Positions 28,772 to 38,488 of a stretch of 64,000 nt of DNA are shown in pieces. The DNA comes from Candidatus Woesearchaeota archaeon. Its GTDB lineage: Archaea; Nanobdellota; Nanobdellia; Woesearchaeales; GW2011-AR4. The position numbers were made by a program, and so were the translations under genes. Location: positions 128,206 to 192,205 of the forward strand of contig JACPBQ010000002.1 in the NCBI GenBank assembly GCA_016180235.1. The letters are read 5' to 3'. Below the pieces are notes generated by a model that saw only the letters and a list, made by a program, of their open reading frames with translations, was not told where the DNA came from and searched no databases. Positions within the stretch are counted from its first letter, which is position 1. Every line of letters begins with the position of its first letter.

Positions 28772-30844
28772 TTCAAAAATAAAGATGATAATAAAAAAAT
28801 AATTGTAACCTCTGCACTACCATATGCCAATGGGCCTTTGCATTTGGGGCATCTGGTAGAGTACATCCAGACAGACATATTTGTGCGCTTCTTGAGATTA
28901 ACAGAAAAAGATGTTGTTTACTGCTGCGCTGACGACACCCACGGCACTCCAATAGAGCTGAAGGCCAATGAGCTCAAGATAAAGCCTGAGCAACTCATTG
29001 CAAGGGTCTTTAAAGAGCATACAAGGGACTTCAAAAATTTCCTGATAAAGTTTGACAGCTACCATACAACCAACTCAAAGGAAAACAAGCATTTTTCTGA
29101 CTTGATTTTTTCTAGGTTAAATGAAAAAGGCCATATTTATACCAAGGATATTGAAGTAACTTATTGCGAGCATGATAAGAGGACCTTGCCGGACAGGTAT
29201 GTAAAGGGAAAATGCCCTAAGTGCGGAGCGGAAGACCAATACGGCGATGTCTGCGAGAAATGCAACGCAGCCTACAAGACAGTTGATTTGATTGATCCTT
29301 ACTGCATACTATGCAAAAAAGCTCCGGTAAAGAGAACCTCAAAGCATTATTTTTTTAGGCTATCCTCATTTTCAAAATTTTTAGAGGGATGGATAAAAGA
29401 TAACAAAAATCTGCAGCCGGAAATAAAGAATTTTGTATTGAACTGGATCAAGACAGGCCTGGAAGACTGGGACATAAGCAGGGACGGCCCTTATTTCGGC
29501 TTCAACATTCCCGGAGAAAAAGACAAATACTATTATGTCTGGCTTGATGCCCCGATAGGCTATATAGCGAGTTTTGCAAACTTAGTCGGAAATGTTGAAA
29601 AAGCAGAGAAAGAATGGAATAACTCAGAAATAATACATTTCATTGGAAAAGATATAACCTACTTCCACTTGTTGTTCTGGCCGGCTATGCTGCATGGCGC
29701 AGGATTCAAGCTGCCAAAGGACATTGTTGTCCATGGTTTCCTGACTGTAAATGGCGAAAAGATGTCCAAAAGCAGGGGCACATTCTTTACAGCAGAGGAA
29801 TTTTTGGAAAAATACGATGCAGAGCACCTAAGGTATTATTACGGCAACGTACTGTCAAAGAAACTGGCAGATATAGACTTGAATTTCAGTGAATTCAGGG
29901 AAAGGATAAATAATGAGCTTGTTGGCAATTTGGGAAATTTCTGCTATAGGATAATCAGCTTTGTAAATAAAAATTTCAATGGAAAAATAAAAAATATTGA
30001 CAGCAACAAGGATATAATTGGTGCTATAAATCAAAAAGTGGGCATAATAAAAAAGCACTATGAAGAGTTCAACTTTAATTTTGCCGTCAATGAGGCATTA
30101 TTATTGTCCGATATTGGAAATAAGTATTTCCAGCAAAATGAGCCCTGGAAATTGATTAAAGAAGACAAGGAAAAAACCCGGGAAATATGCGCATTATGCG
30201 TCAACATTGCGAAAGACCTCAGTATTTTGATCCAGCCAGTATTGCCAAAATTTTCTGAAGAACTGCAGAAGCAACTAAATGTCAAAAATCTGAAATGGAA
30301 GGATATTAACTTTGATTTAAAAAACCATAAGATTGGAAAGGAAAAGATTTTGGTTGAGAAGATTGCGGAAGAAAAAAAAGAGGTCTTTCCGCTAAACCTG
30401 AAAGTTGCTAAAATTCTTGATGTAAAAGACCACCCGGATGCAGACAAGCTCTATGTCCTGCAGATTGATTTAGGCAGGGAAAAAAGGCAGTTAGTCGCAG
30501 GATTAAATGGCCATTATTCCAAAGAGGAGCTGAAAAACAAGAGAATAATTGTGATCACTAATTTAAAGTATGCAAAATTAAGGGGCATTGAAAGCCAGGG
30601 AATGCTGTTGGCTGGAGATGACGGAAAAGAAGTAGGTGTTTTAACAATTAAAAACGCAGAGCCTGGAGCACAGGTTGGAATTGATAATTTTGAAAATTCC
30701 AATGAACAGGTTACATTTGAACAGTTCCAGAAATTAAAGATTGTTGTAAAAAATAATCATCCTTATTTTAATGGCAAGGAGATAAAAGCCGGTTCTGAAG
30801 GCATCAAGGTAGAGAAGGTAAAAGACGGAGCAGAGATAAGATAA
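28772..30844 (+). CDS. metG: Methionyl-tRNA synthetase with C-terminal tRNA-binding (EMAPII/Trbp111-like) domain; start codon unresolved
   Basis: 'IIVTSALPYANGPLHLGHLVEYIQTDIF' (HIGH), 'KMSKSRG' (KMSKS), C-term 'LKVAKILDVKDHPDADKLYVLQIDLG'. Frame opens after TAA at 28769-28771; the ORF-track start (TTG 28838) truncates the HIGH region. Confidence 0.93.
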   Translation, partial: FKNKDDNKKIIVTSALPYANGPLHLGHLVEYIQTDIFVRFLRLTEKDVVYCCADDTHGTPIELKANELKIKPEQLIARVFKEHTRDFKNFLIKFDSYHTTNSKENKHFSDLIFSRLNEKGHIYTKDIEVTYCEHDKRTLPDRYVKGKCPKCGAEDQYGDVCEKCNAAYKTVDLIDPYCILCKKAPVKRTSKHYFFRLSSFSKFLEGWIKDNKNLQPEIKNFVLNWIKTGLEDWDISRDGPYFGFNIPGEKDKYYYVWLDAPIGYIASFANLVGNVEKAEKEWNNSEIIHFIGKDITYFHLLFWPAMLHGAGFKLPKDIVVHGFLTVNGEKMSKSRGTFFTAEEFLEKYDAEHLRYYYGNVLSKKLADIDLNFSEFRERINNELVGNLGNFCYRIISFVNKNFNGKIKNIDSNKDIIGAINQKVGIIKKHYEEFNFNFAVNEALLLSDIGNKYFQQNEPWKLIKEDKEKTREICALCVNIAKDLSILIQPVLPKFSEELQKQLNVKNLKWKDINFDLKNHKIGKEKILVEKIAEEKKEVFPLNLKVAKILDVKDHPDADKLYVLQIDLGREKRQLVAGLNGHYSKEELKNKRIIVITNLKYAKLRGIESQGMLLAGDDGKEVGVLTIKNAEPGAQVGIDNFENSNEQVTFEQFQKLKIVVKNNHPYFNGKEIKAGSEGIKVEKVKDGAEIR

Positions 30845-30880
30845 TTATCTGTTACAAATAATAGAATAATTATTAATTTA

Positions 30881-30967
30881 TTTCTATTATTAATATCAGA
30901 AAAATAAGTATTATTTTGATATTTCTATTATATATAACAGAAAAATCTGTAAATTATAACAGAAAAA
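30881..30967. repeat. A/T-rich direct-repeat array upstream of locus 1
   Basis: TTTCTATTATTAATATCAGAAAAAT (30881) and TTTCTATTATATATAACAGAAAAAT (30922), plus a further TTATAACAGAAAAAT. Confidence 0.65.
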
Positions 30968-30999
30968 TATATAAATGGAAAGCCCGGAAATAATGATAA

Positions 31000-31275
31000 A
31001 TGCAAAAAGAGGACCTTAACCATTGCATGCTTATTTTCTATACTTTAAAGTATATCCCGCAGAAAGAAAAAGTAAAGGTCCTGAGAGATCTCAATGGATA
31101 TAAGGAAAAAAAGCAGGGCAAAGAATACCATCATAGCGGCTTGGTGCAGAAAGCCAATGCGGAAAAGCTCGGCTCTAACGTCATTCTGGTCCCAATAGGC
31201 AGTTTCGCTGATTTTCAGAATTTTTTCAGCAAAAGCAATATAAGCATCAGGCTGAAAGAGGTCTTGGTAAAGTGA
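31000..31275 (+). CDS. Small conserved hypothetical protein (91 aa)
   Basis: ORF; GTGA overlap with downstream gene. Confidence 0.6.
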   Translation: MQKEDLNHCMLIFYTLKYIPQKEKVKVLRDLNGYKEKKQGKEYHHSGLVQKANAEKLGSNVILVPIGSFADFQNFFSKSNISIRLKEVLVK

Positions 31276-33362
31276 ATATTAAAAACAAAAGAGGCCAGGC
31301 AGCAGTTTTCATAATTATAGGGCTCATTATCCTGATTACTGCAGGAGTCATATTTTTCATCCAGAGAGAAGAAATAAAGCCTATTGAAAAAGAATCAGGG
31401 GAGCAGCCCCAGTTTGCAGGCCAGGCAGAACTGAAGAATTTTGTTGATAGCTGCCTGCAAAGCTCTGTTTTGCAGGGTTTGCAGATAATGAGCCTGCAAG
31501 GCGGCTATATAGATATTCCTGCTGATTCGAATATCTTGACAGCAGACGGAAATGATATCCCTTACTGGCTCACTGCTGACAGCGTAGCAATACCATCGCT
31601 TGATTTCATGCAAACAGAGCTGGAAAATTATGTTGTGAAAGAGCTTGAATCATGCGTCAGCGGTTTCAAGGATTTTAAAGATCAGGGCTTTGAAGTTAAT
31701 TACAGCAGCATAAAAGCAGATGCAGCCATGGGAAAAGCTGTTGTTGTGAATGTTGATTTCCCGATTATGCTGAAAAAAGAAGGAATAAGCTTTGAAGAAA
31801 AGGATTTTGTGTATACAGTTCCGATAGACATGGAGCTCATACAGAAAACCGCTTCTGGCCTTGCTGCTCTGGAAGACTTCCACACTTACCTTGAGGACCA
31901 TACAAAAAATCTGATTTCATTGTACTCTGGAGTTGACCAGAACAGGCTGCCTCCTTTTTCCCAGTCTACCACAAACCTTAATTGCAATTTTGTCAGCTGG
32001 AGCAAGGAGGAGGTAAAAAACAGATTAAAGAATATCCTTAATTTTAATGTTCCAAACTTAAAAATAGAGGGAACGAACTATAATTTAGCAGGTTCTGATG
32101 CTGTTTATGAAAGCTTCGTTTATGACTTGTTTAATGAAAATTTTCCAAACTTGAAGATTGATTTTATTTATGAAAACAGCTGGGAATTCCTGGCTTTTGA
32201 CATTGTCCCCAGCAGCGGAAATTCATTGATTCCGGAAAAAGTCGTTGGGACAAATATACCCATGCTGCCGCAGATTTGCGTTTTTAAGTATCCTTTCAAG
32301 TATACAATGCAGTATCCAGTTTTAATTAAAATTACTGATTTAAATTCGGCAAAAATAGACCCTGCGGCTGATGTTTATTATGAAAAACAGGGCTTTGCTT
32401 TCCAGTTCCCAATGGTTTCTTACTTATGCGGAAATCAGAACAGGAAATGCGTTGCTGGAAATTTTCCTCAAATTGATGTAACTTCTTTTGCCGTTGGAAA
32501 TACGACTTTACTGCCTCAAACTTTGTTCTGCAAACCAGAGCAGATGATAAGCAATGAAATAACAGTAAAGACTTTTGATTCTTTAACTGCAAATAGTTTA
32601 TCGAATGTTGATGTAAATTATTACTGCGGCAGCTACCAGAATGACTGCTTTATCGGAAGGACCGATGGGAATGGTGTTTTAAAGGCAAAATTCCCGCTAT
32701 GCATTAACGGGCAGATATACTTTGCAAAAGAGGGCTATTCAATTTTAGGCCAGGGCTTGACAACCCATGAAATTCCAAAGTCTGAGCTTGCATATTTCCT
32801 GAATCCGAAGAACAGCCTTAAAGTGGAAATGAAGAAAGTAAGTATTCTTTCATTAGTTCAGGATTATTTTGAAAATAATAAGTTAAATATTGAAAACAGT
32901 TTGCAGGATGTTATTGCTGGAGAGAAAGTTACAATAGTTTCTGATACAGGCTTATTTTACATTTATCCTGATCCTGCAGACAGGACTCTGCAGATTGGCA
33001 CCGGAAACCATAAGTTTGGGCTGCAGTTGACAGCGGAAAATGCAAGTTCGCTTGGATTTCTGAACGCTGATGCTTCGGTATCAAAAGAAGATTTGAGAAA
33101 AAGCAAGGTTGTATTTTATGTCTTTGAGGACAGCAGCACTGACTCTATTTTGAGGGCAGACGGGAATCTGGAAGCCGAGCTGTTGTATTCATGCGGGAAA
33201 AATGCAGACGATAGCTGTAATTTTGATTCATGCAGTTTTGCCGGCATAGACGGCTTAAATATACGGGACTTTAATGATAATTTGGAAACATGCGAAAAAG
33301 CATTTAATATTACGATAGCAAAAGAGCAGTACCGGGATTTAATAAAGCCCGTATTCAGCTGA
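31272..33362 (+). CDS. Locus 1 protein A: pilin-like signal, secreted 696-aa protein
   Basis: 'NKRGQAAVFIIIGLIILITAGVIFF' N-term; paralogous to 38489-40609 and 47927-49816 (FVDSCLQ....GGYI...IPYW). Confidence 0.82.
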   Translation: MNIKNKRGQAAVFIIIGLIILITAGVIFFIQREEIKPIEKESGEQPQFAGQAELKNFVDSCLQSSVLQGLQIMSLQGGYIDIPADSNILTADGNDIPYWLTADSVAIPSLDFMQTELENYVVKELESCVSGFKDFKDQGFEVNYSSIKADAAMGKAVVVNVDFPIMLKKEGISFEEKDFVYTVPIDMELIQKTASGLAALEDFHTYLEDHTKNLISLYSGVDQNRLPPFSQSTTNLNCNFVSWSKEEVKNRLKNILNFNVPNLKIEGTNYNLAGSDAVYESFVYDLFNENFPNLKIDFIYENSWEFLAFDIVPSSGNSLIPEKVVGTNIPMLPQICVFKYPFKYTMQYPVLIKITDLNSAKIDPAADVYYEKQGFAFQFPMVSYLCGNQNRKCVAGNFPQIDVTSFAVGNTTLLPQTLFCKPEQMISNEITVKTFDSLTANSLSNVDVNYYCGSYQNDCFIGRTDGNGVLKAKFPLCINGQIYFAKEGYSILGQGLTTHEIPKSELAYFLNPKNSLKVEMKKVSILSLVQDYFENNKLNIENSLQDVIAGEKVTIVSDTGLFYIYPDPADRTLQIGTGNHKFGLQLTAENASSLGFLNADASVSKEDLRKSKVVFYVFEDSSTDSILRADGNLEAELLYSCGKNADDSCNFDSCSFAGIDGLNIRDFNDNLETCEKAFNITIAKEQYRDLIKPVFS

Positions 33363-33455
33363 ATGGCAAAAAATATGTCCAATATCTTGGACTTAAGTAC
33401 CAAAAATGGGACAAAGGAATAATAAGCAAGCTCAAATCGTCGATAAAAGGCAAAA

Positions 33456-34583
33456 ATGAACAAGATATTAAGAAAAAACATTGCAGTTTTTATGATTGCC
33501 CTGATTGCAACTATGCCTTTCTATGTAAGCAGCGCTTTTGCGCAGGGCAATGTCCAGAATCCTGCACAGAGCTGCATTGAGAAAAACCAGCAAGGGAAGG
33601 ATTTTGTAGAGTTCATGGACAGCGGTCCAATAAAAACCCTGGAAACCGTTGCCAGTACTTTGCATTTTACCTGCACTGCTTGGTCAACAGTGGATGTAGC
33701 AATTAGCATAACTCAGATTCCTCTGGGTTTTGTAAGTGATCCTGCAAACCCAGATCCAGCAGCCCAGGTTACCACTTGCGCCATAGCCCTAAAAACACCT
33801 GGTGTAAACTCTTTTGTCTTAGCAGCCTGTGAAGTTAACGAAGCTGTTAGACACGTAAGGACTGCTTTAGGTGTTGTATTTGACCCTCTTTGCAGCCTGC
33901 AGGAATGCGCTTTCTGCAATTCTAAGCCTGGTGACCTAAGCCCGGCAAAAGGCGTTACAAAAGCTGCTGATTTTGCCGGAGCCAGTCCAGAAACAGTTAA
34001 GAAAATACAGGGTGTGCAAAAATCTTTAGGTGAAACAAAAGACTTCTTCCAGTTATCTCCTTATGACAATATATATGTCGCTATGGCATGCATGTGCCCT
34101 GTTGGAATCCTGTTTAACCTAAGGAAATTAAAAACCATTTACCAGACTAATAACTGCTGCATAGAGCAGGCATGCGCCAACGGTGTTAGCGTTGAAAGCT
34201 GCGACAGGCAGTTTAGCGAAGCTACCTGCATGTATTGGCAAGGCTCTGTTTTCAGCATGCTGATTAAGATTATAATAAGCTTTATTGCAGATTATATAAT
34301 AAAAAATTTCCTGCCCAAAAAGATTGAGGAGCTTATAGGCGCAGGTTTTGCTTACGGACAGGCTATTTTCGCGCTTTTTAATGCCTATAACCATATACAA
34401 AAACTGCAGTCTTCCTTCAAGTGGATGAGCGAAACGTTTTCAGAGCCGGAATGTGATGATTTGGGCTTTGGCAAGATAAGGGATGAAAGGAGAGGGGAAG
34501 CAACATCAAAGTTCTGTACTTTAGTGCAGATAGATCTGAACAATGATGGAAGATTTGACAGAATAGTGCCAAGATGCCCATAA
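33456..34583 (+). CDS. Locus 1 protein B: secreted Cys-motif protein
   Basis: Signal peptide 'IAVFMIALIATMPFYVSSAFAQ'; C-terminal Cys module shared with 40763-43906. Confidence 0.75.
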   Translation: MNKILRKNIAVFMIALIATMPFYVSSAFAQGNVQNPAQSCIEKNQQGKDFVEFMDSGPIKTLETVASTLHFTCTAWSTVDVAISITQIPLGFVSDPANPDPAAQVTTCAIALKTPGVNSFVLAACEVNEAVRHVRTALGVVFDPLCSLQECAFCNSKPGDLSPAKGVTKAADFAGASPETVKKIQGVQKSLGETKDFFQLSPYDNIYVAMACMCPVGILFNLRKLKTIYQTNNCCIEQACANGVSVESCDRQFSEATCMYWQGSVFSMLIKIIISFIADYIIKNFLPKKIEELIGAGFAYGQAIFALFNAYNHIQKLQSSFKWMSETFSEPECDDLGFGKIRDERRGEATSKFCTLVQIDLNNDGRFDRIVPRCP

Positions 34584-34589
34584 TACAAA

Positions 34590-35999
34590 ATGATTAACCT
34601 AAACAAGCAAAGGATTGCAGTTTATCTTTACCTTTTTTTAGTCTTCACCTTAATCTTCGGATTGAGCTTTACAGTCAAAGGGAACAAAATAACCGGAAAT
34701 TTTGTGTTGGAGATTGGAAATTTTGTCAATAGCATCAATATATCTTTTTTTGCTTTGATTGTGTTGGGGTTTTTATTGTCTTTGGCTTTTTCTTTGTTCA
34801 TAATAAGGCATGCTAGTGAAATAAAAAAAGAGATAAGTCATAAAAAAATAAAACCGATTTTAAGCACAATAGTTATTTTGTTAATTATTTCGTCTTTGGG
34901 TTTTGGGATTTATTTTGGAAATGAAAATAAAATAACAGGGTACGCTGTTGCTCTTACCAATACATATAAAATAGTGGAAGATCGTGGAGACGGGCTAATG
35001 CATGCACCTCTTAGCTTTTGGAATAAAATAGAAGGCCATCGCTATTGGATAGGAAAAACAGAAGCAGACGATAGCTTATCATACGACGCTTATGTTATTA
35101 CAGCAAATAATAAAGTATTCAAATGCGGATTATTTACATGTTCAGAGCAGGATAATGCAATAACGGATGAAATTTTAAATGTAGTGTATCCACCACCGGT
35201 ACCATCAACACCATCACCGCCTACACCAGTAGTGCCAGCAGTACCACAACCAGCAGCAGCGCCTGTGCCTGTATCATCAGCACCACCCCCAATAAAAGAT
35301 ATTACAGATATTACAGATGAATTCAAAGATTTAGGAGAATTCTCAAGGGTATTTCAAGACAATGAATATAATTTATATGCTCTATCAAAAGAAGACGGAA
35401 AAATATATGTTGTATCAGGAATAAAGGGTGGCCCTGTAAGTAAATCAGACACCGAACCTTTAAGAGAAGAGGCAACATCTTCAAAACTGATAACTAAAAA
35501 ACTGGCAATAGAGTCGCAAGCTTACAACGCAGTTTGGCAGCTTCTTGACCTCACATTAGGCCAGTTTGCATTTGGCTATGTGGAAGACTACTGCAAAGCC
35601 CAATATGACAGCTCAGACTATGAGGGAGGCCAAACAGCATCATCCTACGCCACAAACACACAATCATTATTATCAGGGCAAACCACTCCAACAACTAATA
35701 ACTGCATAGGCAACCAAACAACCATGACAGCCCAGGCCCAGAAATCCATAATTGCAACAGGTTTTACTTACCAGACTTCATGGACAGTAACACCATGCAA
35801 GGAAAATGTCCAGTACACTATCTATCTGGCAAACAGCATTAATGACAGCATAGGAATAGCAACAGGAGTTGCCAATAAGGGAACAACACAGTCAGAATCA
35901 AAGCAGTTCAGCTATGCAAAAAATTACCAGTTCATCTGCATGCAGGTGTCAGACACTTCTATAGGAAATAATGGCTATGCATGCTTTAATGTTGTTTAG
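34590..35999 (+). CDS. Locus 1 protein C: TM N-terminus, Pro-rich linker, extracellular domain
   Basis: Three N-terminal TMs; 'PPPVPSTPSPPTPVVPAVPQPAAAP'; C-term 'YTIYLANSIND'. Confidence 0.7.
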   Translation: MINLNKQRIAVYLYLFLVFTLIFGLSFTVKGNKITGNFVLEIGNFVNSINISFFALIVLGFLLSLAFSLFIIRHASEIKKEISHKKIKPILSTIVILLIISSLGFGIYFGNENKITGYAVALTNTYKIVEDRGDGLMHAPLSFWNKIEGHRYWIGKTEADDSLSYDAYVITANNKVFKCGLFTCSEQDNAITDEILNVVYPPPVPSTPSPPTPVVPAVPQPAAAPVPVSSAPPPIKDITDITDEFKDLGEFSRVFQDNEYNLYALSKEDGKIYVVSGIKGGPVSKSDTEPLREEATSSKLITKKLAIESQAYNAVWQLLDLTLGQFAFGYVEDYCKAQYDSSDYEGGQTASSYATNTQSLLSGQTTPTTNNCIGNQTTMTAQAQKSIIATGFTYQTSWTVTPCKENVQYTIYLANSINDSIGIATGVANKGTTQSESKQFSYAKNYQFICMQVSDTSIGNNGYACFNVV

Positions 36000-36047
36000 A
36001 GTTCTTAAGTTATTAAGCAGAAAAGTTTATATATTTGGTGTAATACG

Positions 36048-36060
36048 TAGGTAATACCTA
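36048..36060. promoter_or_regulatory. Inverted repeat TAGGTAATACCTA, likely antitoxin operator, downstream of TATA-like TTTATATA (36025)
   Basis: Palindrome plus overlapping direct repeat GTAATAC just before the AbrB-like ORF. Confidence 0.55.
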
Positions 36061-36076
36061 AACATTGAGGTTAAAA

Positions 36077-36283
36077 ATGGCAATATCAATAGTAAGGAAA
36101 TCGGGGAACAGCACAGTATTAGTTTTGCCTCCGGAGTTCGTCAGGGAAAGGAAACTAAGGATAGGGGAAACAGTAGAATTTGAAGTATTCAAAAAAACAG
36201 ATTTAAGTAAGCTTTGGGGCATAAGCAGGCATTTGAAAATAGATGCCCAAAAGGCAAAAAATGAACTTAGGAAAGAATGGTAA
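36077..36283 (+). CDS. AbrB/MazE-like antitoxin
   Basis: MAISIVRKSGNSTVLVLPPEFVRERKLRIGETVEFEVF. Confidence 0.78.
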   Translation: MAISIVRKSGNSTVLVLPPEFVRERKLRIGETVEFEVFKKTDLSKLWGISRHLKIDAQKAKNELRKEW

Positions 36284-36645
36284 TTTTTCTTGATACTTAT
36301 GCGATAATAGAGATAGCAATAAGCAGCCCAAACTACAAAAAATATGCTCTGGATTCAAAAGATGCAGTAACTACAGTTTTTAATTTAATGGAAGCGCACT
36401 TTTACTATTTAAAGAATTTTGGCAAAGAAGAAGCAAACAAAACTTATAGTGTTGTAAAGACGTTAGTAATACCTATAGACGATTCTACAATCAAAGAGGC
36501 CAATGAGTTTAAGCTTGCAAACCTAAAAAAACGCTTAAGCTTTGCAGATTGTATTGGTTACTCAACAGCCCTGAAATATAAGGCCAAATTCCTGACAGGG
36601 GACTATCAGTTCAAAGGCATGGAAAATGTGGAGTTTGTCAGATAA
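36277..36645 (+). CDS. PIN-domain (VapC-like) toxin
   Basis: 'VIFLDTYAIIEIA' N-term Asp, conserved Glu 'NLMEAH', C-terminal 'LSFADCIGYSTAL..AKFLTGD'; overlaps antitoxin. Confidence 0.8.
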   Translation: MVIFLDTYAIIEIAISSPNYKKYALDSKDAVTTVFNLMEAHFYYLKNFGKEEANKTYSVVKTLVIPIDDSTIKEANEFKLANLKKRLSFADCIGYSTALKYKAKFLTGDYQFKGMENVEFVR

Positions 36646-36663
36646 AAAGGTTTAATTTGTTGT

Positions 36664-37806
36664 TTAAATCAGCTCAAATAAGCTCTGGTTAATCAAGCTT
36701 TCATAGAAAGCAACATCAGTTATGTTCAATTTGCTTAATTGCTTTAGGCTCTCGCAGCTCTGCTTCAGATACTGGTTAGTTACCTTATCGCACACAGTAT
36801 AATCTTTCTTGTCAATGACAAAATTCATGTAGCAGGAATCTTTCCTGCTGTCCTTGCTTATTTCCTCGCATACCTCGCTCCTTCCGACTATTTTTGCAAC
36901 ATTGCTCAGGCAGACATCCTTTGTCCTTTCATCAGCTATTTTGGCGCAGTAAGCCCTGTCGCCTAAAACCTCGCCGATTTTATTGAAGCACAGGTCTCTT
37001 GAAGTCTGCAATTCCAGCTGATTGCACAATCTTTCCGCTTCCTGCCTGTTTTGCCCTGCTATCTGCTCGACTTTCTCCAGGGTTTCAAAAGTCGTAATTG
37101 CAGAATTTCCTGGAGTTGTTTCTTCATCTGGCACAGGTTCTTCTCCAGTTTCTTCAGGAGTTTCGGCAACTGGCTCTTCTGTAATTTCTTCTTCTATTGG
37201 CTCATCACCAACCGACCCTTCAGCAACCTGCCCCACTATCTTTACAGGCAATGTTGCAACAGCCCTCTGGCCATTATAAGTCGCTATAGCCCTTAAGACA
37301 TAATCCCCAGCCGCAGCATCAGGAGGAACTTGCATGTTAATCTGATTTGAGCCTTTTGTTTCTATGGCCCTTGTCTCTTCCTTGAACGTAACAACATCAT
37401 TTGTCTTTATATTGATCAATTCATACTTCAGGCTGACATCATACCTCCTTGCAGAGCCTAAATTATCAAGTTCGGAAATAAACGTTATATCTTCACCGCT
37501 ATTAACCGTTGTCTTTACGCTTTCCAGGTTTAAATCAAGCAGTGTTCCAGGCGCTTTGCTGCCGGCAAAATTAAAAAATACGAAAGAGACAGCCACTATC
37601 CCGATAAAAATTGCTGCAATTCCTATTAAGGCAGCGGGAGAAAAATGTATTATATGCCTTACTTCAGGGCTGGAAATATACCTTATAGCTTCATCAATAT
37701 CTGCAGGAGAATAGCCATATTTTAAAAGATAATTCCTTATTGTCTGTACATCAAAGCCCCTTTTTATCTGCTCTTGTATGTAATCAACAAGCTTCGTATT
37801 TGCCAT
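36664..37806 (-). CDS. Membrane-anchored protein: UBA-like N-term, TM, CARDB-like domain, C-terminal Cys repeats
   Basis: 'LVDYIQEQIKRGFDVQTIRNYLLKYGYSPADIDEAI'; TM 'AALIGIAAIFIGIVAVSFVFF'; Cys repeats 'RAYCAKIADERTKDVCLSNVAKIVGRSEVCEEI'. Confidence 0.72.
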   Translation of the reverse strand: MANTKLVDYIQEQIKRGFDVQTIRNYLLKYGYSPADIDEAIRYISSPEVRHIIHFSPAALIGIAAIFIGIVAVSFVFFNFAGSKAPGTLLDLNLESVKTTVNSGEDITFISELDNLGSARRYDVSLKYELINIKTNDVVTFKEETRAIETKGSNQINMQVPPDAAAGDYVLRAIATYNGQRAVATLPVKIVGQVAEGSVGDEPIEEEITEEPVAETPEETGEEPVPDEETTPGNSAITTFETLEKVEQIAGQNRQEAERLCNQLELQTSRDLCFNKIGEVLGDRAYCAKIADERTKDVCLSNVAKIVGRSEVCEEISKDSRKDSCYMNFVIDKKDYTVCDKVTNQYLKQSCESLKQLSKLNITDVAFYESLINQSLFELI

Positions 37807-37887
37807 TGAATCTTTCTTTTTCTTATTATATATTTAAATGTTGTTTTAATTTTGCTAAAACTCAATACTATTTTAATATACCTTATT

Positions 37888-37977
37888 TATACTTTAGTTA
37901 TACTTAATTTTGTATAAATAATACTCTATAAATACTTAAAATATACTTTAATTATACTATTTTTTGTATAAATTATT
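37888..37977. repeat. A/T-rich imperfect 36-bp direct repeat pair upstream of locus 2
   Basis: TATACTTTAGTTATACTTAATTTTGTATAAATAATA / TATACTTTAATTATACTATTTTTTGTATAAATTATT. Confidence 0.75.
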
Positions 37978-38156
37978 AAAATAAAGCTGATTTATAATAA
38001 AAATATTTATATACTAGTATACAAATTATATCCTAATTATGACAAAATATAGGATAAAATCAGCATAGATAAAGGCTTTAATGACTAAAATAAATTAAAA
38101 TTTCCAATTTCATCAAAAAAGCCAAAAACAAAGAAAAACTGATTTCCATTATAATA

Positions 38157-38294
38157 GGCGAGGTCGAGCGTGTGCGTGAGATGCGAGTGAGCAAGTAGTA
38201 AAGCTATAAGTGATATACTCAATTATTCACTCGCTCACAATTCACTGACAGCGAGACCGAGCACTATATTTTGTGAGCGAAGCGAACAGGCTAA
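38157..38294. repeat. GC-rich GCGAG-island upstream of locus 2 protein A
   Basis: GCGAGGTCGAGCG...CAGCGAGACCGAGCACTATA; related copy at 40658-40702. Confidence 0.6.
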
Positions 38295-38322
38295 AAATTT
38301 TAAAAAATTAATTTAATCAAAA

Positions 38323-38487
38323 ATGCCAACCATCCAGATAAGAATTACGGTTTCTAAAGAAATTAATGACTTATTGGAAAAAGCAGCCAAAAAGCTTGGC
38401 AAGAAAAAGTCAATGCTGGCCAGGGAATTAATGGAACAAAAATTGTATGACCTAAATTTAATACAAAAGGAGCTGAAGGAAATCTAA
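38323..38487 (+). CDS. Ribbon-helix-helix (CopG-like) small DNA-binding protein, 54 aa (below ORF-track cutoff)
   Basis: MPTIQIRITVSKEINDLLEKAAKKLGKKKSMLARELMEQKLYDLNLIQKELKEI. Confidence 0.68.
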   Translation: MPTIQIRITVSKEINDLLEKAAKKLGKKKSMLARELMEQKLYDLNLIQKELKEI

Positions 38488-38488
38488 G

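Noticed and set aside
28838-28840. ORF-track TTG start for metG
   Set aside because: Conserved residues upstream (IIVTSALPYANGP) are in frame, so the real start must be upstream
30881-30967. Possible CRISPR-like array in A/T-rich repeats
   Set aside because: Too few, imperfect, short-spaced repeats and no cas genes; more consistent with operator repeats
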